A DNA stretch of 64,000 nt, taken from positions 4,836,001 through 4,900,000 of the forward strand of contig OV121090.1 of assembly GCA_921293015.1 (NCBI GenBank). Direction: 5' to 3'. The DNA comes from Phorcus lineatus (Eukaryota; Mollusca; Gastropoda; Trochida; Trochidae). Both the position numbers and the translations under genes were made by a program. Shown one piece after another: positions 46,501 to 55,799 of this stretch (position 1 is the first letter of the stretch; every line of letters starts with the position of its first letter). Below the pieces are notes generated by a model. The model was not told where the DNA came from, did no database searches, and saw only the letters and a list, made by a program, of their open reading frames with translations.

Positions 46501-49360
46501 ATTAACCATGATGGTAGAAGTTGATGACTCACTGGTAGAACTCCTCCACTGCAGAATGAGACAGGGTCCTGTTCTTCCACATATCTGCGACACTGATGTT
46601 GGTTTGAGGGAGGGCGTTGGTGATTAAGTTTGAAGTGTTTGTTGATGTAGAGTTTGTGAGATCTTTCTGGAAACTGTCAATGTCCTCCACACACAGGTCG
46701 GTGTTCCATGAATTCCCACACGTGGTCCAAGGCAACACCGAGCTGCACGATTTGATCATGTAGTAGATAGGCCAGGCCAGGAGAACGTTATAGTAGGGTA
46801 GACACACAATCACCTGTAGCACCGCCCCTATACCTATACCTGATGTACAAATAAAGAGGTGTCGTAGTAGGGTAGACAAACAATCACCTGTAGCACCGCT
46901 CCTATACCTATACCTGATGTACAAATAAAGAGGTGCTGTAGTAGGGTAGACACACAATCACCTGTAGCACCGCCCCTATACCTATACCTGATGTACAAAT
47001 AAAGAGGTGTCGTAGTAGGGTAGACAAACAATCACCTGTAGCACCGCTCCTATACCTATACCTGATGTACAAATAAAGAGGTGCTGTAGTAGGGTAGACA
47101 CACAATCACCTGTAGCACCGCCCCTATACCTATACCTGATGTACAAATAAAGAGGTGTCGTAGTAGGGTAGACACACAATCACCTGTAGCACCGCTCCTA
47201 TACCTATACCTGATGTACAAATAAAGAGGTGCTGTAGTAGGGTAGACACACAATCACCTGTAGCACCGCCCCTATACCTATACCTGATGTACAAATAAAG
47301 AGGTGTCGTAGTAGGGTAGACACACAATCATCTGTAGCACCGCTCCTATACCTATACCTGATGTACAAATAAAGAGGTGCTGTAGTAGGGTAGACACACA
47401 ATCACCTGTAGCACCGCCCCTATACCTATACCTGATGTACAAATAAAGAGGTGTCGTAGTAGGGTAGACACACAATCACCTGTAGCACCGCTCCTATACC
47501 TATACCTGATGTACAAATAAAGAGGTGCTGTAGTAGGGTAGACACCAATCACCTGTAGCACCGCCCCTATACCTATACCTGATGTACAAATAAAGAGGTG
47601 CTGTAGTAGGGTAGACACACAATCACCTGTAGCACCGCTCCTATACCTATACCTGATGTACAAATAAAGAGGTGCTGTAGTAGGGTAGACACACAATCAC
47701 CTGTAGCACCGCCCCTATACCTATACCTGATGTACAAATAAAGAGGTGCTGTAGTAGGGTAGACACCAATCACCTGTAGCACCGCCCCTATACCTATACC
47801 TGATGTACAAATAAAGAGGTGCTGTAGTAGGGTAGACACACAATCACCTGTAGCACCGCTCCTATACCTATACCTGATGTACAAATAAAGAGGTGCTGTA
47901 GTAGGGTAGACACACAATCACCTGTAGCACCGCCCCTATACCTATACCTGATGTACAAATAAAGAGGTGTTGTAGTAGGGTAGACACACAATCACCTGTA
48001 GCACCGCTCCTATACCTATACCTGATGTACAAATAAAGAGGTGCTGTAGTAGGGTAGACACACAATCACCTGTAGCACCGCTCCGATACCTATACCTGAT
48101 GTACCAACAAACGGTGTTGCAGGAGGGAATCGTAATAATAATAATAATAATACTGATACTGGTATTGATATTATCCTTTCCATAAGAAATGACGATTTAT
48201 CAGAAAAGTCTTTGAAGGACATTTAAGATCGGAACACATTAGAACAAAAAACTCTGAATAACAACATCTTGTACTGTGACAATCACGCTTTTTATAGAAA
48301 ATACCAAAATACCAAAGAGGTTGTTATCCAGAAACATAATTTTTATCTTAAATCTTATAAATCAAATTTGGCTTTAGGATAAAATTGATCGTTATTCCTA
48401 AAAATAAGATGGCTACAGCCACACTCACCTTTAAAGAGCGGACAAAAGTTCCACACATGAACAGCTCCCTTACCCGAGAACTGACCGAGACAAGACTCGA
48501 GGTAGAACATGGGGAAGGCGGTGATTACCAGGAAGAACAGGAAAGGAATCAGGAAGGCGCCTGCAGGAAGAAATTGAAAACAAGTTAAACAATTGAATTA
48601 TGTGTCATTTCATTTCAATTTTGGGATTCAAGAAAATCAACTAGATAGTATGTTTGATGACTATTCACAAAGCAAGAATGAAGAATAAATCAAAACTTAA
48701 ACATTATACAAAGTCAGGGGAGATACAGATTATCAATGTTGACTTCGTTATCCTTCTGTACACCAATGGAATTTGAAATCTATTTTTAAATGAGTGATAC
48801 GGCATTCACTGTAGCAACAACATTTTGCTACATGTATATATGTTCATCGAGATATAAACACTTGATAAAGAATGGAGCCAACGGCTATGAACTCATATTC
48901 ATGAATTTGTAAAGGCAGATTTCGAAATTGATCAAAATGCTGTTTAAAACCTAGAGATAAATGGGATTAAATGATTATGATTCAAACTATTATGCCAAAT
49001 GTTCCAGATTTGTTTCTACAATTTAGCCGCATACAAATAATGAATTGCCTATATTTATCATAAATGTAAGAGAACATGTCATGCAGCAAATTAAATTCAT
49101 TTGGCAAGACGTAAAATACCTCCCCCGTTTCTGTTGCAGATGTAAGGAAACCTCCAGAGATTTCCAAATCCGACACAGTATCCAACCATTGACAGAAGGT
49201 AGTCCAGCCTCGATGACCACTGTCCACGCTTGTATACATCGCCCGCGTCATCTTCACCCGAACCATTCCGGCTATCGGTGGACTGGACACTGGTAAACGG
49301 GATCCCCTCGGAATTCTGGATCGTTTCATCGCCCTCCTTATAAGGGAACTCTTTGTTCAT
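37538..49360 (-). CDS. Sodium/chloride-dependent SLC6 neurotransmitter/amino-acid transporter
   Basis: Thirteen coding exons join in frame to 643 residues: 49360-49120, 48560-48429, 46839-46533, 46083-45951, 44471-44337, 43867-43764, 42812-42688, 42094-41982, 41292-41161, 40349-40250, 38892-38792, 38143-37973, 37675-37538. TM1 reads [20 protein letters not shown]; Gly sits where monoamine carriers have Asp, so an amino-acid, glycine or GABA-type substrate is likelier. TM2 has [15 protein letters not shown]. Exon 3 encodes extracellular loop 2 with the [12 protein letters not shown] disulphide pair and Asn-X-Ser/Thr sites ([14 protein letters not shown]). TM6 is [14 protein letters not shown]7 is [11 protein letters not shown], unusual at the chloride site. 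The start chosen is ACAATGAAC at 49360. An acceptor-like CCCTTTCTTTAAG lies 15-20 bases upstream, so a 5' non-coding exon is likely. Two splice junctions lie in tandem arrays (exons 3 and 8). The exact subfamily is not settled. Confidence 0.93.
38368..38510. mobile_element. Short palindromic MITE, copy 2
   Basis: CATTGCACAAAGCACTAAGG on the left is answered by GTGCTAAGTAGCTCTGTGCAATG, inverted, on the right. The centre AAAGAATGGCACTA matches 23865-23985. It lies in SLC6 intron 11. Confidence 0.65.
38557..38715 (-). mobile_element. Foldback with hammerhead-like core, Penelope-type terminal motif
   Basis: The arms are inverted: TGTTATGGATGACAATTTCT on the left and GTTGTCATCCATAACA on the right, with CGACGTTTCT and AGAAACGTCG inside. 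On the minus strand the centre reads CTGATGA, then a hairpin GGGGCAA-GAAG-TTGCCC, then A-GAAAC. This is the order of the conserved hammerhead ribozyme core. Such motifs are known in the terminal repeats of Penelope-like retroelements, which is my basis for the name. The base pair next to the core is a mismatch, so activity is doubtful. The right arm carries three AGAAACGT copies. It lies in SLC6 intron 11. Confidence 0.45.
39170..40075. repeat. 21-bp minisatellite, about 43 units, SLC6 intron 10
   Basis: Units are of the type GGAACACAATCGTGTTAGAC with a G or A added. The right half is organised as 42-bp dimers alternating an ATCGGGTTGTATG form with an ATAGTGTAAGACG form, while the left half shows a longer block duplicated (39207-39360 versus 39436-39590). 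Because 21 is divisible by three, several frames stay open, including 314 codons on the minus strand. These are artefacts of periodicity. Confidence 0.95.
40918..41154. mobile_element. Half MITE ending at the exon 9 splice donor
   Basis: From CAGCTGCATGCC through AAATTCCGAAAACACT it matches the left 40% of the MITE at 880-1471 (for example TAGCGTTGCGAAAAACCAAC versus TGGCGTTGCGAAAAAGAAAC). The right half is absent. Homology stops at 41154, and the SLC6 exon 9 donor GTAGGC occupies 41160-41155. Confidence 0.8.
41845..41991 (-). repeat. 21-bp minisatellite of the exon 8 splice donor, 7 units
   Basis: In the gene's sense each unit reads GGACTCCCAG/GTAGGGGGACC or a variant. The exon-proximal unit is the real exon 8 end (LDSQ). 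GT at the donor position survives in four of seven units (proximal units 1, 2 and 3, and unit 6) and is changed to CT or TT in three. Units carry DSQVGGP or DHQLGGP in frame with exon 8. Confidence 0.95.
42999..43082 (-). mobile_element. tRNA-like sequence, probably a SINE head
   Basis: On the minus strand, GAGATGGGTGAGCTGGTTAA resembles a class II tRNA A-box region, and GGGTTCGAATCC is a perfect B box. About 40 bases lie between, and no stable acceptor stem is visible. A tRNA pseudogene is the alternative. It lies in SLC6 intron 6. Confidence 0.4.
44790..45255 (+). mobile_element. LINE 3' fragment in SLC6 intron 4
   Basis: One frame gives [20 protein letters not shown], the 'C-x-x-C ... E-x-H-x(3)-H-C-P-x-Y' knuckle that closes many LINE ORF2 proteins. 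Upstream remnants such as [14 protein letters not shown] are in the same frame. It ends in a TTGAATTGAATT microsatellite, the usual CR1-style 3' end. Several stops upstream show decay. It is antisense to SLC6. Confidence 0.6.
45256..45345 (+). mobile_element. LINE/SINE 3' tail with CACTCACTC ending
   Basis: CGCCGCTAATGGCTGAAATA, then a GCGGCGTTAAACAATAACTC stretch, then CACTCACTC. Such tails are very common in gastropod genomes as I know them. A shorter related phrase on the other strand, GTGAGTGAGTAAGTTTAGGA, lies at about 43895. Confidence 0.5.
46789..48110 (-). repeat. 74-bp tandem array of the exon 3 splice acceptor, 18 units
   Basis: Unit starts are at 46801 and every 74 bases after, with two 73-bp units (47541, 47762). 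In the gene's sense each unit is about 24 bases of intron end (CTCTTTATTTGTACATCAG) plus the first 50 bases of coding exon 3 (from GTATAGGTATAGGG). The lowest-coordinate unit runs into the unique part of exon 3. The highest (48057 on) is the most diverged. Reading from any 74-bp upstream copy meets TAG at the start of the next copy after about 26 codons. Confidence 0.97.
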
Positions 49361-49417
49361 TGTTGGAGTCAACCGGTCCTTAAAGAAAGGGAAGGTATAC
49401 TTCACGGGTATGTACAA

Positions 49418-49608
49418 AGGAAAACGACAAAAACGTTTACAGATAATTTTTTGTACATAAATGTCTTACAAATTATTTAAAATTTTAAGCTTTGATCTAA
49501 GTGCACATATGGCACGTGACTTGCTCTTGTTAAGCTTTGCAGAGAAGGCTCCTATGCACAGCATATTCGTGCGTGATCAGTAATGTTTATTTGGCAGGAC
49601 CCCAGACA
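49418..49608. other. SLC6 5' flank
   Basis: Immediately upstream of the first coding exon in the gene's sense. No clear first exon or TATA box on the minus strand. Confidence 0.35.
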
Positions 49609-49804
49609 AAATGAAATTTCTGTCGTTTGAGCTGGGCGAATAAGAGAGAAATTGAATTCTCTTATGGATCAAACCAAATAAAAAAGGGAGGTAATGCTTG
49701 TATAGAGGGCGCTATGAGGTGTCTATAAATGTGATGACAGAGCGCGGGAAGTTTCATTCTCGGCTGCGACAACTAGTGTATCAAGTTGATGAAATGTCAT
49801 ATTT
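49609..49804 (+). repeat. 195-bp direct repeat, left copy
   Basis: From AATGAAATTTCTGTCG to GAAATGTCATATTTTA it matches 51685-51880 at well over 90%, with one 4-base indel. It contains GTGTCTATAAATGTGATGAC, a TATA-like phrase, then GAAGTTTCATTCTCGGCTGC about 25 bases on. I cannot tell whether this is a duplicated promoter or the terminal repeat of a non-coding element. The 1.88 kb between copies holds no recognisable gene. Confidence 0.75.
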
Positions 49805-51684
49805 TATTATGCGGGACACGTTGAAGTTATTGCAAGTTGGCTTTGGTATTGTGTTTTTATAGACCTCATTAATTCTTTTGGAGCAGAGTGCAATGACATA
49901 TAGACAAAGAAACATTTGAAAAATGTAGATATTATTGGAAGATGGCCATGAGTATTTCGTGAAGTGTGTCGGTTTTATTAACTGCAATATTTAGATGGCT
50001 GGACCGCTGATGTTTTGCTTGTAATGACAAATTCACAGTCCGTTCTCCGAATATTATGTTGTATCGACTGGTACACAGTCTATCGCCTCTACTACACGCG
50101 TCATCTTCCCTGAAGCAAGGTGCACGTGCTTCTCGTGCGAAGACCTGGTTCTTCAGCGTTGAGGTTGCCTTCACAGGACGCACTCGACAGCAAAGCATAC
50201 CAATGAAAGTGATCAAAATCGACAAAATGGTAAATTATGTTGTTTCTATTTACTTTTAGGATGAATAAAGTCATGATTGTGCTGAATTTAAAGTACGTGC
50301 CAGTTTAAGACTATGTCAAAGTGTTCTATCCGGCTTATGCTGTATGTACGAGTAGAATGAAGTTGTCATGTGTCATGTCGGATTATGTTTAATTCTTGTG
50401 GAAAGTTAACGAATATGTTTTTGTATTGGAGCATTAGAAGTGAAGACATCTGTACCTAAGGTTATTCAAGACTATGGGAATGCACAGGTGAACACCTTTA
50501 GTTGTCATGTCACCGTGGTTGTTTCAAGCTTGTAGCTTTAATAGCCTCTACTACTAAGTAAATTGTTAACGCATGAGGGGATACCAATATTTGCTGTGGT
50601 GATGTGTGCAGATGTACGAGTTTGGAGAAAAAGGCGTCCCTTCTTTATCAGATGACATTTGGCATATCTAAGGATAAATCACAGCTTAAATGGATACTTG
50701 CACTGTTGGGTTTTTTAGGGAAACAAAAAACAAAAAACAACAAAACCAAATGTTAATTGATTCTTCAATGACAAATTTCTGTTTTGCTATTTATTTCAAC
50801 CCTATTTGAGTATGTGAATGAGACCTCTTGGGTTTTGTAAGCTAAGCTTTAAGAATGAAAAGGTTATGCAGGTGAGGTTGAATGCGTAGTGATTGCGAGA
50901 ATCATATAGCCGGGTCCACGAGAGGACCTTCATGAACTAAAAAAAGTGATTTACAAAGTTTGTTTTACTCATTATCAAACGGGGTGACGGTTCGCTGAAA
51001 GTCATGTCAAGTATATGTTTGCACATATGTTATACAAGACCTAATTTGATCACCATGTGACCAATGAACGTATTTGCTGCTGTTGTATCATAATCGAAGG
51101 AAAAATCATTTCTGATGACGGAAAAATGTTTACAGATCGTTTCCCCATAAGGAGCCAGCGCTATTAAAGGAAACAACTTACTGAAATAGAAAATTTCACC
51201 ATCTGCCTAGCTATTGTTGTGTCCGAATGATGCGTTCATGTCGGTGTGAAAGATGCCTTGCATCGTTCAATGTGCTGAAGGGAAAATGCACTGTTTGGAT
51301 GTTGAAATGCTTGTTTGTGAATAATGTTATAATGTAAACTTGTACATGCTCAAAGCTCGTATTATTGATGTTGACTGATTTAATCCATACAATCTCCTTT
51401 CTGTTTCAGGTATTACGTGTTACCATTGTTTCGGTTTCTTAATGTACCTCGGTTAAATGTAGAGGGGTTTATGAAATGCGTAAGTATGAGTTATTGAAGC
51501 TGACAGGATGCTATCTACTTGTTGCGGAAATTTGATCGGTAGAGGCAACGGCTATCGAGTAAAGTACTGCTTACTTGATTTGAAGTGTTTTGTCATTTCC
51601 ATTCCCTTTCTTTTTATCTCGGCAAGTGTCGCAGGAGACTTCCAGTTTAGTGTTTTATTTGATTTGTAGTGGATGGAAAGAGAA
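49805..51684. other. Sequence between the 195-bp direct repeats
   Basis: No gene, RNA or tandem repeat is recognisable. Open frames stay below 100 codons. Less AT-rich than the first 16 kb. Confidence 0.4.
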
Positions 51685-51880
51685 ATGAAATTTCTATCGT
51701 TTGAGCTGGGCGAATAAGAGAAATTGATTTCTCTTATGGATCAAACCAAATAAAAAAGGGAGCTAATGCTTGTATAGAGGGCGCTATGAGGTGTCTATAA
51801 ATGTGATGACAGAGCGCGGGAAGTTTCATTCTCGGCTGCGACGACTAGTGTATCAAGTTGATGAAATGTCATATTTTACG
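51685..51880 (+). repeat. 195-bp direct repeat, right copy
   Basis: Matches 49609-49804. It is followed after about 35 bases by the 18-bp minisatellite. Confidence 0.75.
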
Positions 51881-51927
51881 TTAAATCGTGTGTATATATT
51901 TGAAACGAGAGATGGTGCATGGTTGAG

Positions 51928-52795
51928 TGAAGGTTTATGGTGCAATGATGGTACATGGTGCAATGATGGTACATGGTGCAATGATGGTACATGGTGTAGT
52001 GAGTTGCAGCAATAGTACATGGTGCAGTGATGGTACATGGTACCGTGAGGCGCAGTGATGGTACATGGTTCAGTGAGGTGCAGTGATGGTACATGGTGCA
52101 GTAAGGTGCAGTGATGGTACATGGTGCAGTGATGGTACATGGTGCAGTGAGTTGCAGGGATGGTACATGCTGCAGGGGGTGCAGTGATGGTACATGGTGC
52201 CGTGAGGTGCAGTGATGGTACATGGTGCAGTGATGGTACATGGTGCAGGGATGGTACATGATGCAGGGGGTGCAGTGATGGTACATGGTGTCGTGAGGTG
52301 CAGTGATAGTACATGGTGCAGTGATGGTGCAGTAAGGTGCAGTGATGGTACATGGTGCAGTGATGGTACATGGTGCAGTGAGTTGCAGTGATGGTACATG
52401 GTGCGTTGATGGTGCATGCGGTAGTAATTGTACATGGTGCACTGATGGCACATGGTGGAATGATGGTACATGGTGGAATGGTTGTACATGATGCAGTTAT
52501 GGTTAATGGTTGAGTGATGGTACATGGTGGAGTTATAATACATGGTGGAGTGATGTTGCATGGTTGAGTGATGGTGCATGGTGCAGTGACGGTACACGGT
52601 GCAGTGACGGGGTATGGTGCGGCGACGGTGCACCGTGCGGTGACGGTACATGGTGCAGTGAAGTACATGGCGCAGAGATGGTATGTGCATTGTGCAGTGG
52701 TTGTGCATGGTTTAGTGACGGTACATGGATGCATGGTGCAGTGATGGTGTACAGAGAAGTGATGCTGTATGATGGAGTGATGGTGCAGTGTAAAA
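51928..52795. repeat. 18-bp minisatellite, TACATGGTGCAGTGATGG type
   Basis: About 45 units of TACATGGTGCAGTGATGG with frequent inserted GAGGTGCAG or GAGTTGCAG pieces. Units degrade gradually to the right (GTTGAGTGATGG, then GTGGAGTGATGG, then GTGCGGTGACGG). The divisibility by three leaves minus-strand frames open for up to 293 codons of His-Cys-Thr-Met-Tyr repeats, which I do not regard as protein. Confidence 0.95.
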
Positions 52796-53039
52796 ACAGT
52801 GGCGGTTGATAAGAGTGAGTCAGTTTATTTGTTACATGTGATTGGTCATGAGGTTGTAGTTCAAATGGATTACCTGGATGCAGTAACAGGAATATAACAT
52901 TTAGGTGAATGGATGTTACAGTAGCGTGCAGTGTATATCATGGTGCTGGTCTAATGATTTCTGGTGAAAAGAGTGGTGGTTGATGGAGTGTACGTTGATG
53001 AAATAAAGATGATCATGTATTGGGAATTCTTGAAGTGAA
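52796..53039. repeat. Degenerate end of the minisatellite
   Basis: Phrases such as TGGTTGATGGAGTG and TTGATGAAATAAAGATGATC continue the same flavour. The long-TIR element at 53048 inserted in this decayed part, and similar text (TTAATGGTTCATGAAGTGAT) continues beyond it at 59141. Confidence 0.5.
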
Positions 53040-53280
53040 CGTTATGGCACACGGGCGTGTATCGCTTAGAAATAGCTTAAGAAAGACATATATACCTATA
53101 AACCCTACCCTACTACTATATAAAAGGGGCGTGTATCGCTTAGAAATAGCTTAAGAAAGACATATATATACCTAAAGACCCTACCCTACTACTATATAAA
53201 AGGGAAGGGATGTAACGACCAAACCACCCCATGCTCGAACAAAGTCAGTTTTCGCATCCAAAATAGTTTTTCTGGACAAA

Positions 53281-53574
53281 TTGTTCACTACGATTCGACA
53301 GCTAAATGATTTCCCTACAAAACGAGCTATGGATTGTCAAAATCGGGAAATTATTTCAAAAGTTACATGCAACGACGCCCCGAAAATCGCTACCGCCAGA
53401 TTTTCAAGCCAAAATCCCCACTCACGAAAAACAGCAAAAACTCACCGTTTAACATCGTTTATTGATTCCAGCAATGTTGACAACACCAATCTAGAGCTCG
53501 ATTCGATCGGCGACATCGAACTACATGTTCACAATATGAGAACAGCACCTAATTATTATTTCTACGAGTGTTAG
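53281..53574 (+). other. Open frame in the left inverted repeat, probably non-coding
   Basis: A frame of about 97 codons (LFTTIRQLNDFPTKRAMDCQ...) is present in both arms (mirror copy 58613-58903). The four differences I can place inside the frame are three amino-acid-changing and one silent, which gives no sign of coding constraint. The first in-frame ATG is 16 codons in. No domain recognised. Confidence 0.3.
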
Positions 53575-53664
53575 CTGACATTCTATAAAAAATCATCTGC
53601 TTTGCGGTCGCCTTGTCGGCCATAGCAGTGGCCTTGACATTCATTTGACCTCGTAGCCGCAGCA

Positions 53665-54373
53665 AATAAGCAAGTGAGCGAACTCTGAGCGAACTCCGAA
53701 CTCTGATCGAACTCCTCACAGTCCTTTCAATAGCATGTTTGTAAACAACACAACGTGGTCGAAAAACGTTTAGGATTTTTAGACGTGTCCACCTTACCAC
53801 AAGAAACTTGAGCTGGTTTTTTTGGAAATTAGTCACATATAGTTATTTAAAAGAGCCTTTTGTAGGAGTTTAAATTTTTATGTCTGAATCGGCAAAAGAA
53901 AAAACGATTCTCCAACTCCAAGCGCTTCGAATCACTTCCCTCCGCTGATGGCAGTGCTGGGAATAATTAATGGACCGATCGATGTTTTCACTGATAATTA
54001 TATTCTTTTCTTTAATTGCCATCAATCTATCATTTCATCATCAATTTATCATTTTAATTTAGTGATTGTTTAAACATCTCTAAAATGTTATTTATAAATC
54101 TAATTACTTTGCCAATATTCCATCCAAAAAAACCAATAAGACACGCTTCATTGATCATTGATTTTAGATGAAAGTGCCATGTTTTTAACATATGACAATA
54201 ATACCAACTTTATCGATTAGTTATGCATGCCTCTTGAAAATTTGAAGGTGCTATATCTGTATATTATTATAAAATATATATGTGAAACTAGAATAGGTAA
54301 ATGATTAGTTCAATTAAGTTTGAAACCATTTTAACAAAAGTCTAAGTCACATGATTTTTAATTTGGATTTCAG
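53665..54373. other. Interior of the long-TIR element, left part
   Basis: AT-rich, no open frame of note. Any 5' exon of the unit at 54374 should lie here or in the left arm, but I could not identify its donor. Confidence 0.35.
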
Positions 54374-55755
54374 ATGAAGGCATGGCACAGAATTCTTATA
54401 AACAGTAAGTATTTGATTGAGAATTTATGTTATTTTAATGTTCTGGTTATCAATTTGATATAACACCATCAAATGCATTTACCAGCACTTCTATTTCTAA
54501 GCTGCTCAATATTTGATTTTTATTCAAGACTGTTAGAATACCTGAATTATTCACATTTTGTAATATCATATTTATACATGTAGATGATTTAATGATTGAG
54601 CCTTATTACACTTACAAACTGATGGTGACAGCTGGTTAATAGCCTTCTGGCTTTTTGTAATAAATATCAAATTATATGATCATGTACATATCTATTCATT
54701 TGGGTAAAAGTTTCTAAAGAGTAGCAGAGAAGTATGGTTTTAATTTGACAAGCACAAATACATGATGTAGCCTAGAATTATCCCCCTAAAAATTAATTTA
54801 AGAAATAAAGGGATGAAATGTACATTGATTATAATATAGAAGTGTTTTTTCAAAAAGATTATCTCTTTGCAGGCATGTGTCTCAATACAGGAGGAGGGAG
54901 TGGAGACACTTTTCCATCATTATTTGAAAGTTTCAGGTAAGCACAACAGCCACAATCTAAAGATTTGGATCTTTGCATGATATACTTTTTTAATTTTTTG
55001 TTAATGTATTTCAGCAGATAATGTTGAGTTTTAGATATATGCCACTGAGACATGATCCATTTGAAATATGTTTCTCAGGGTAATGTTTTAGATATATTAT
55101 TTAATAGTTGTTTACCATGAGTGAGAAAAGGGAAGACAATTGTCACAACAGGTTTAATGGGAGGAGAGGTAGTGGAAGGGCCTAACCAGGGGGAAAATAA
55201 GGAGATAAGGAGGGGGCTTTGGGGTTATTGGTTAGGTACCATGTCTCAAGCTGTTGTTAATGATGTATGAAACTTTTTTGGTGAAAAGTGTCACTTTGTT
55301 TCTAGAGTTTGATTGAGCAATTCTGTAAAAGAGGCAAAAGAAATCCAACTTAAATTTAAAACCTATTTATTTCAGCTATCTTAAAAGCAAAAGGTTGTAA
55401 TTATAAATGTTTATACAACACACCTTTACCAATGTAGATTATGATTAACCAAATATTAAGTTCCTTGATTGTTTGAATTATGAGAGCAACCACTCTGACT
55501 ATACTTTGTTATTTAAAATGTTAGTTTGTAACATTAAATACAATAAATATTGCAGTACTTCAGGAGCTATAATGACAATGGAACAATCTTTTTTTGCCTC
55601 ATATTATATTTTATATCAATTTATATTTTTCAGTTACAAGATTCGATATCAAGAGGGGACAGTTTAATCTGGAGAATATCCTTGCTGCATACATGGAAAA
55701 GAATCTCTAATACATGGACACTCTTGAAAACTTTCTGCTACTGTAATTCAATAAA
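54374..55755 (+). CDS. Small three-exon unit inside the long-TIR element
   Basis: Exon-like pieces: 54374-54404 (acceptor TTGGATTTCAG, donor GTAAGT), 54873-54936 (acceptor CTCTTTGCAG, donor GTAAGC), and 55634 onward (acceptor TATATTTTTCAG). They join in frame from ATG at 54374 to TAA at 55665-55667 and encode 42 residues (MKAWHRILINS..., TGGGSGDTFPSLFESF, SYKIRYQEGTV). AATAAA at 55750 and a second one near 55763 form a polyadenylation site. Four strong splice sites with compatible phases in a row are unlikely by chance. I do not recognise the protein, and it may be only the 3' end of a larger host gene captured by the element. Confidence 0.4.
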
Positions 55756-55799
55756 ATCTTCAAATAAAATAAATTGACTATCAATGAATTTATTTGTGA

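Noticed and set aside
46529-48065. Overlapping 65- and 114-codon frames
   Set aside because: They are frames of the 74-bp array. Only the exon 3 part next to unique sequence is coding.
46789-48110. CRISPR-like array
   Set aside because: Units are contiguous near-identical 74-mers without variable spacers, in a eukaryotic gene.
51853-52734. 293-codon His/Cys/Thr/Met/Tyr repeat frame
   Set aside because: It comes from an 18-bp minisatellite, with comparable open frames in other registers and no splice or start context.
53053-53201. Relationship between the 74-bp blocks of the inverted repeats and the 74-bp SLC6 array
   Set aside because: Same length and a shared GTAGTAGGGTAG, but the rest does not align. 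Probably coincidence.
53281-53574. Conserved protein encoded in both terminal inverted repeats
   Set aside because: The arms are alike because they are young. The differences within the frame are mostly amino-acid-changing, with no sign of selection.
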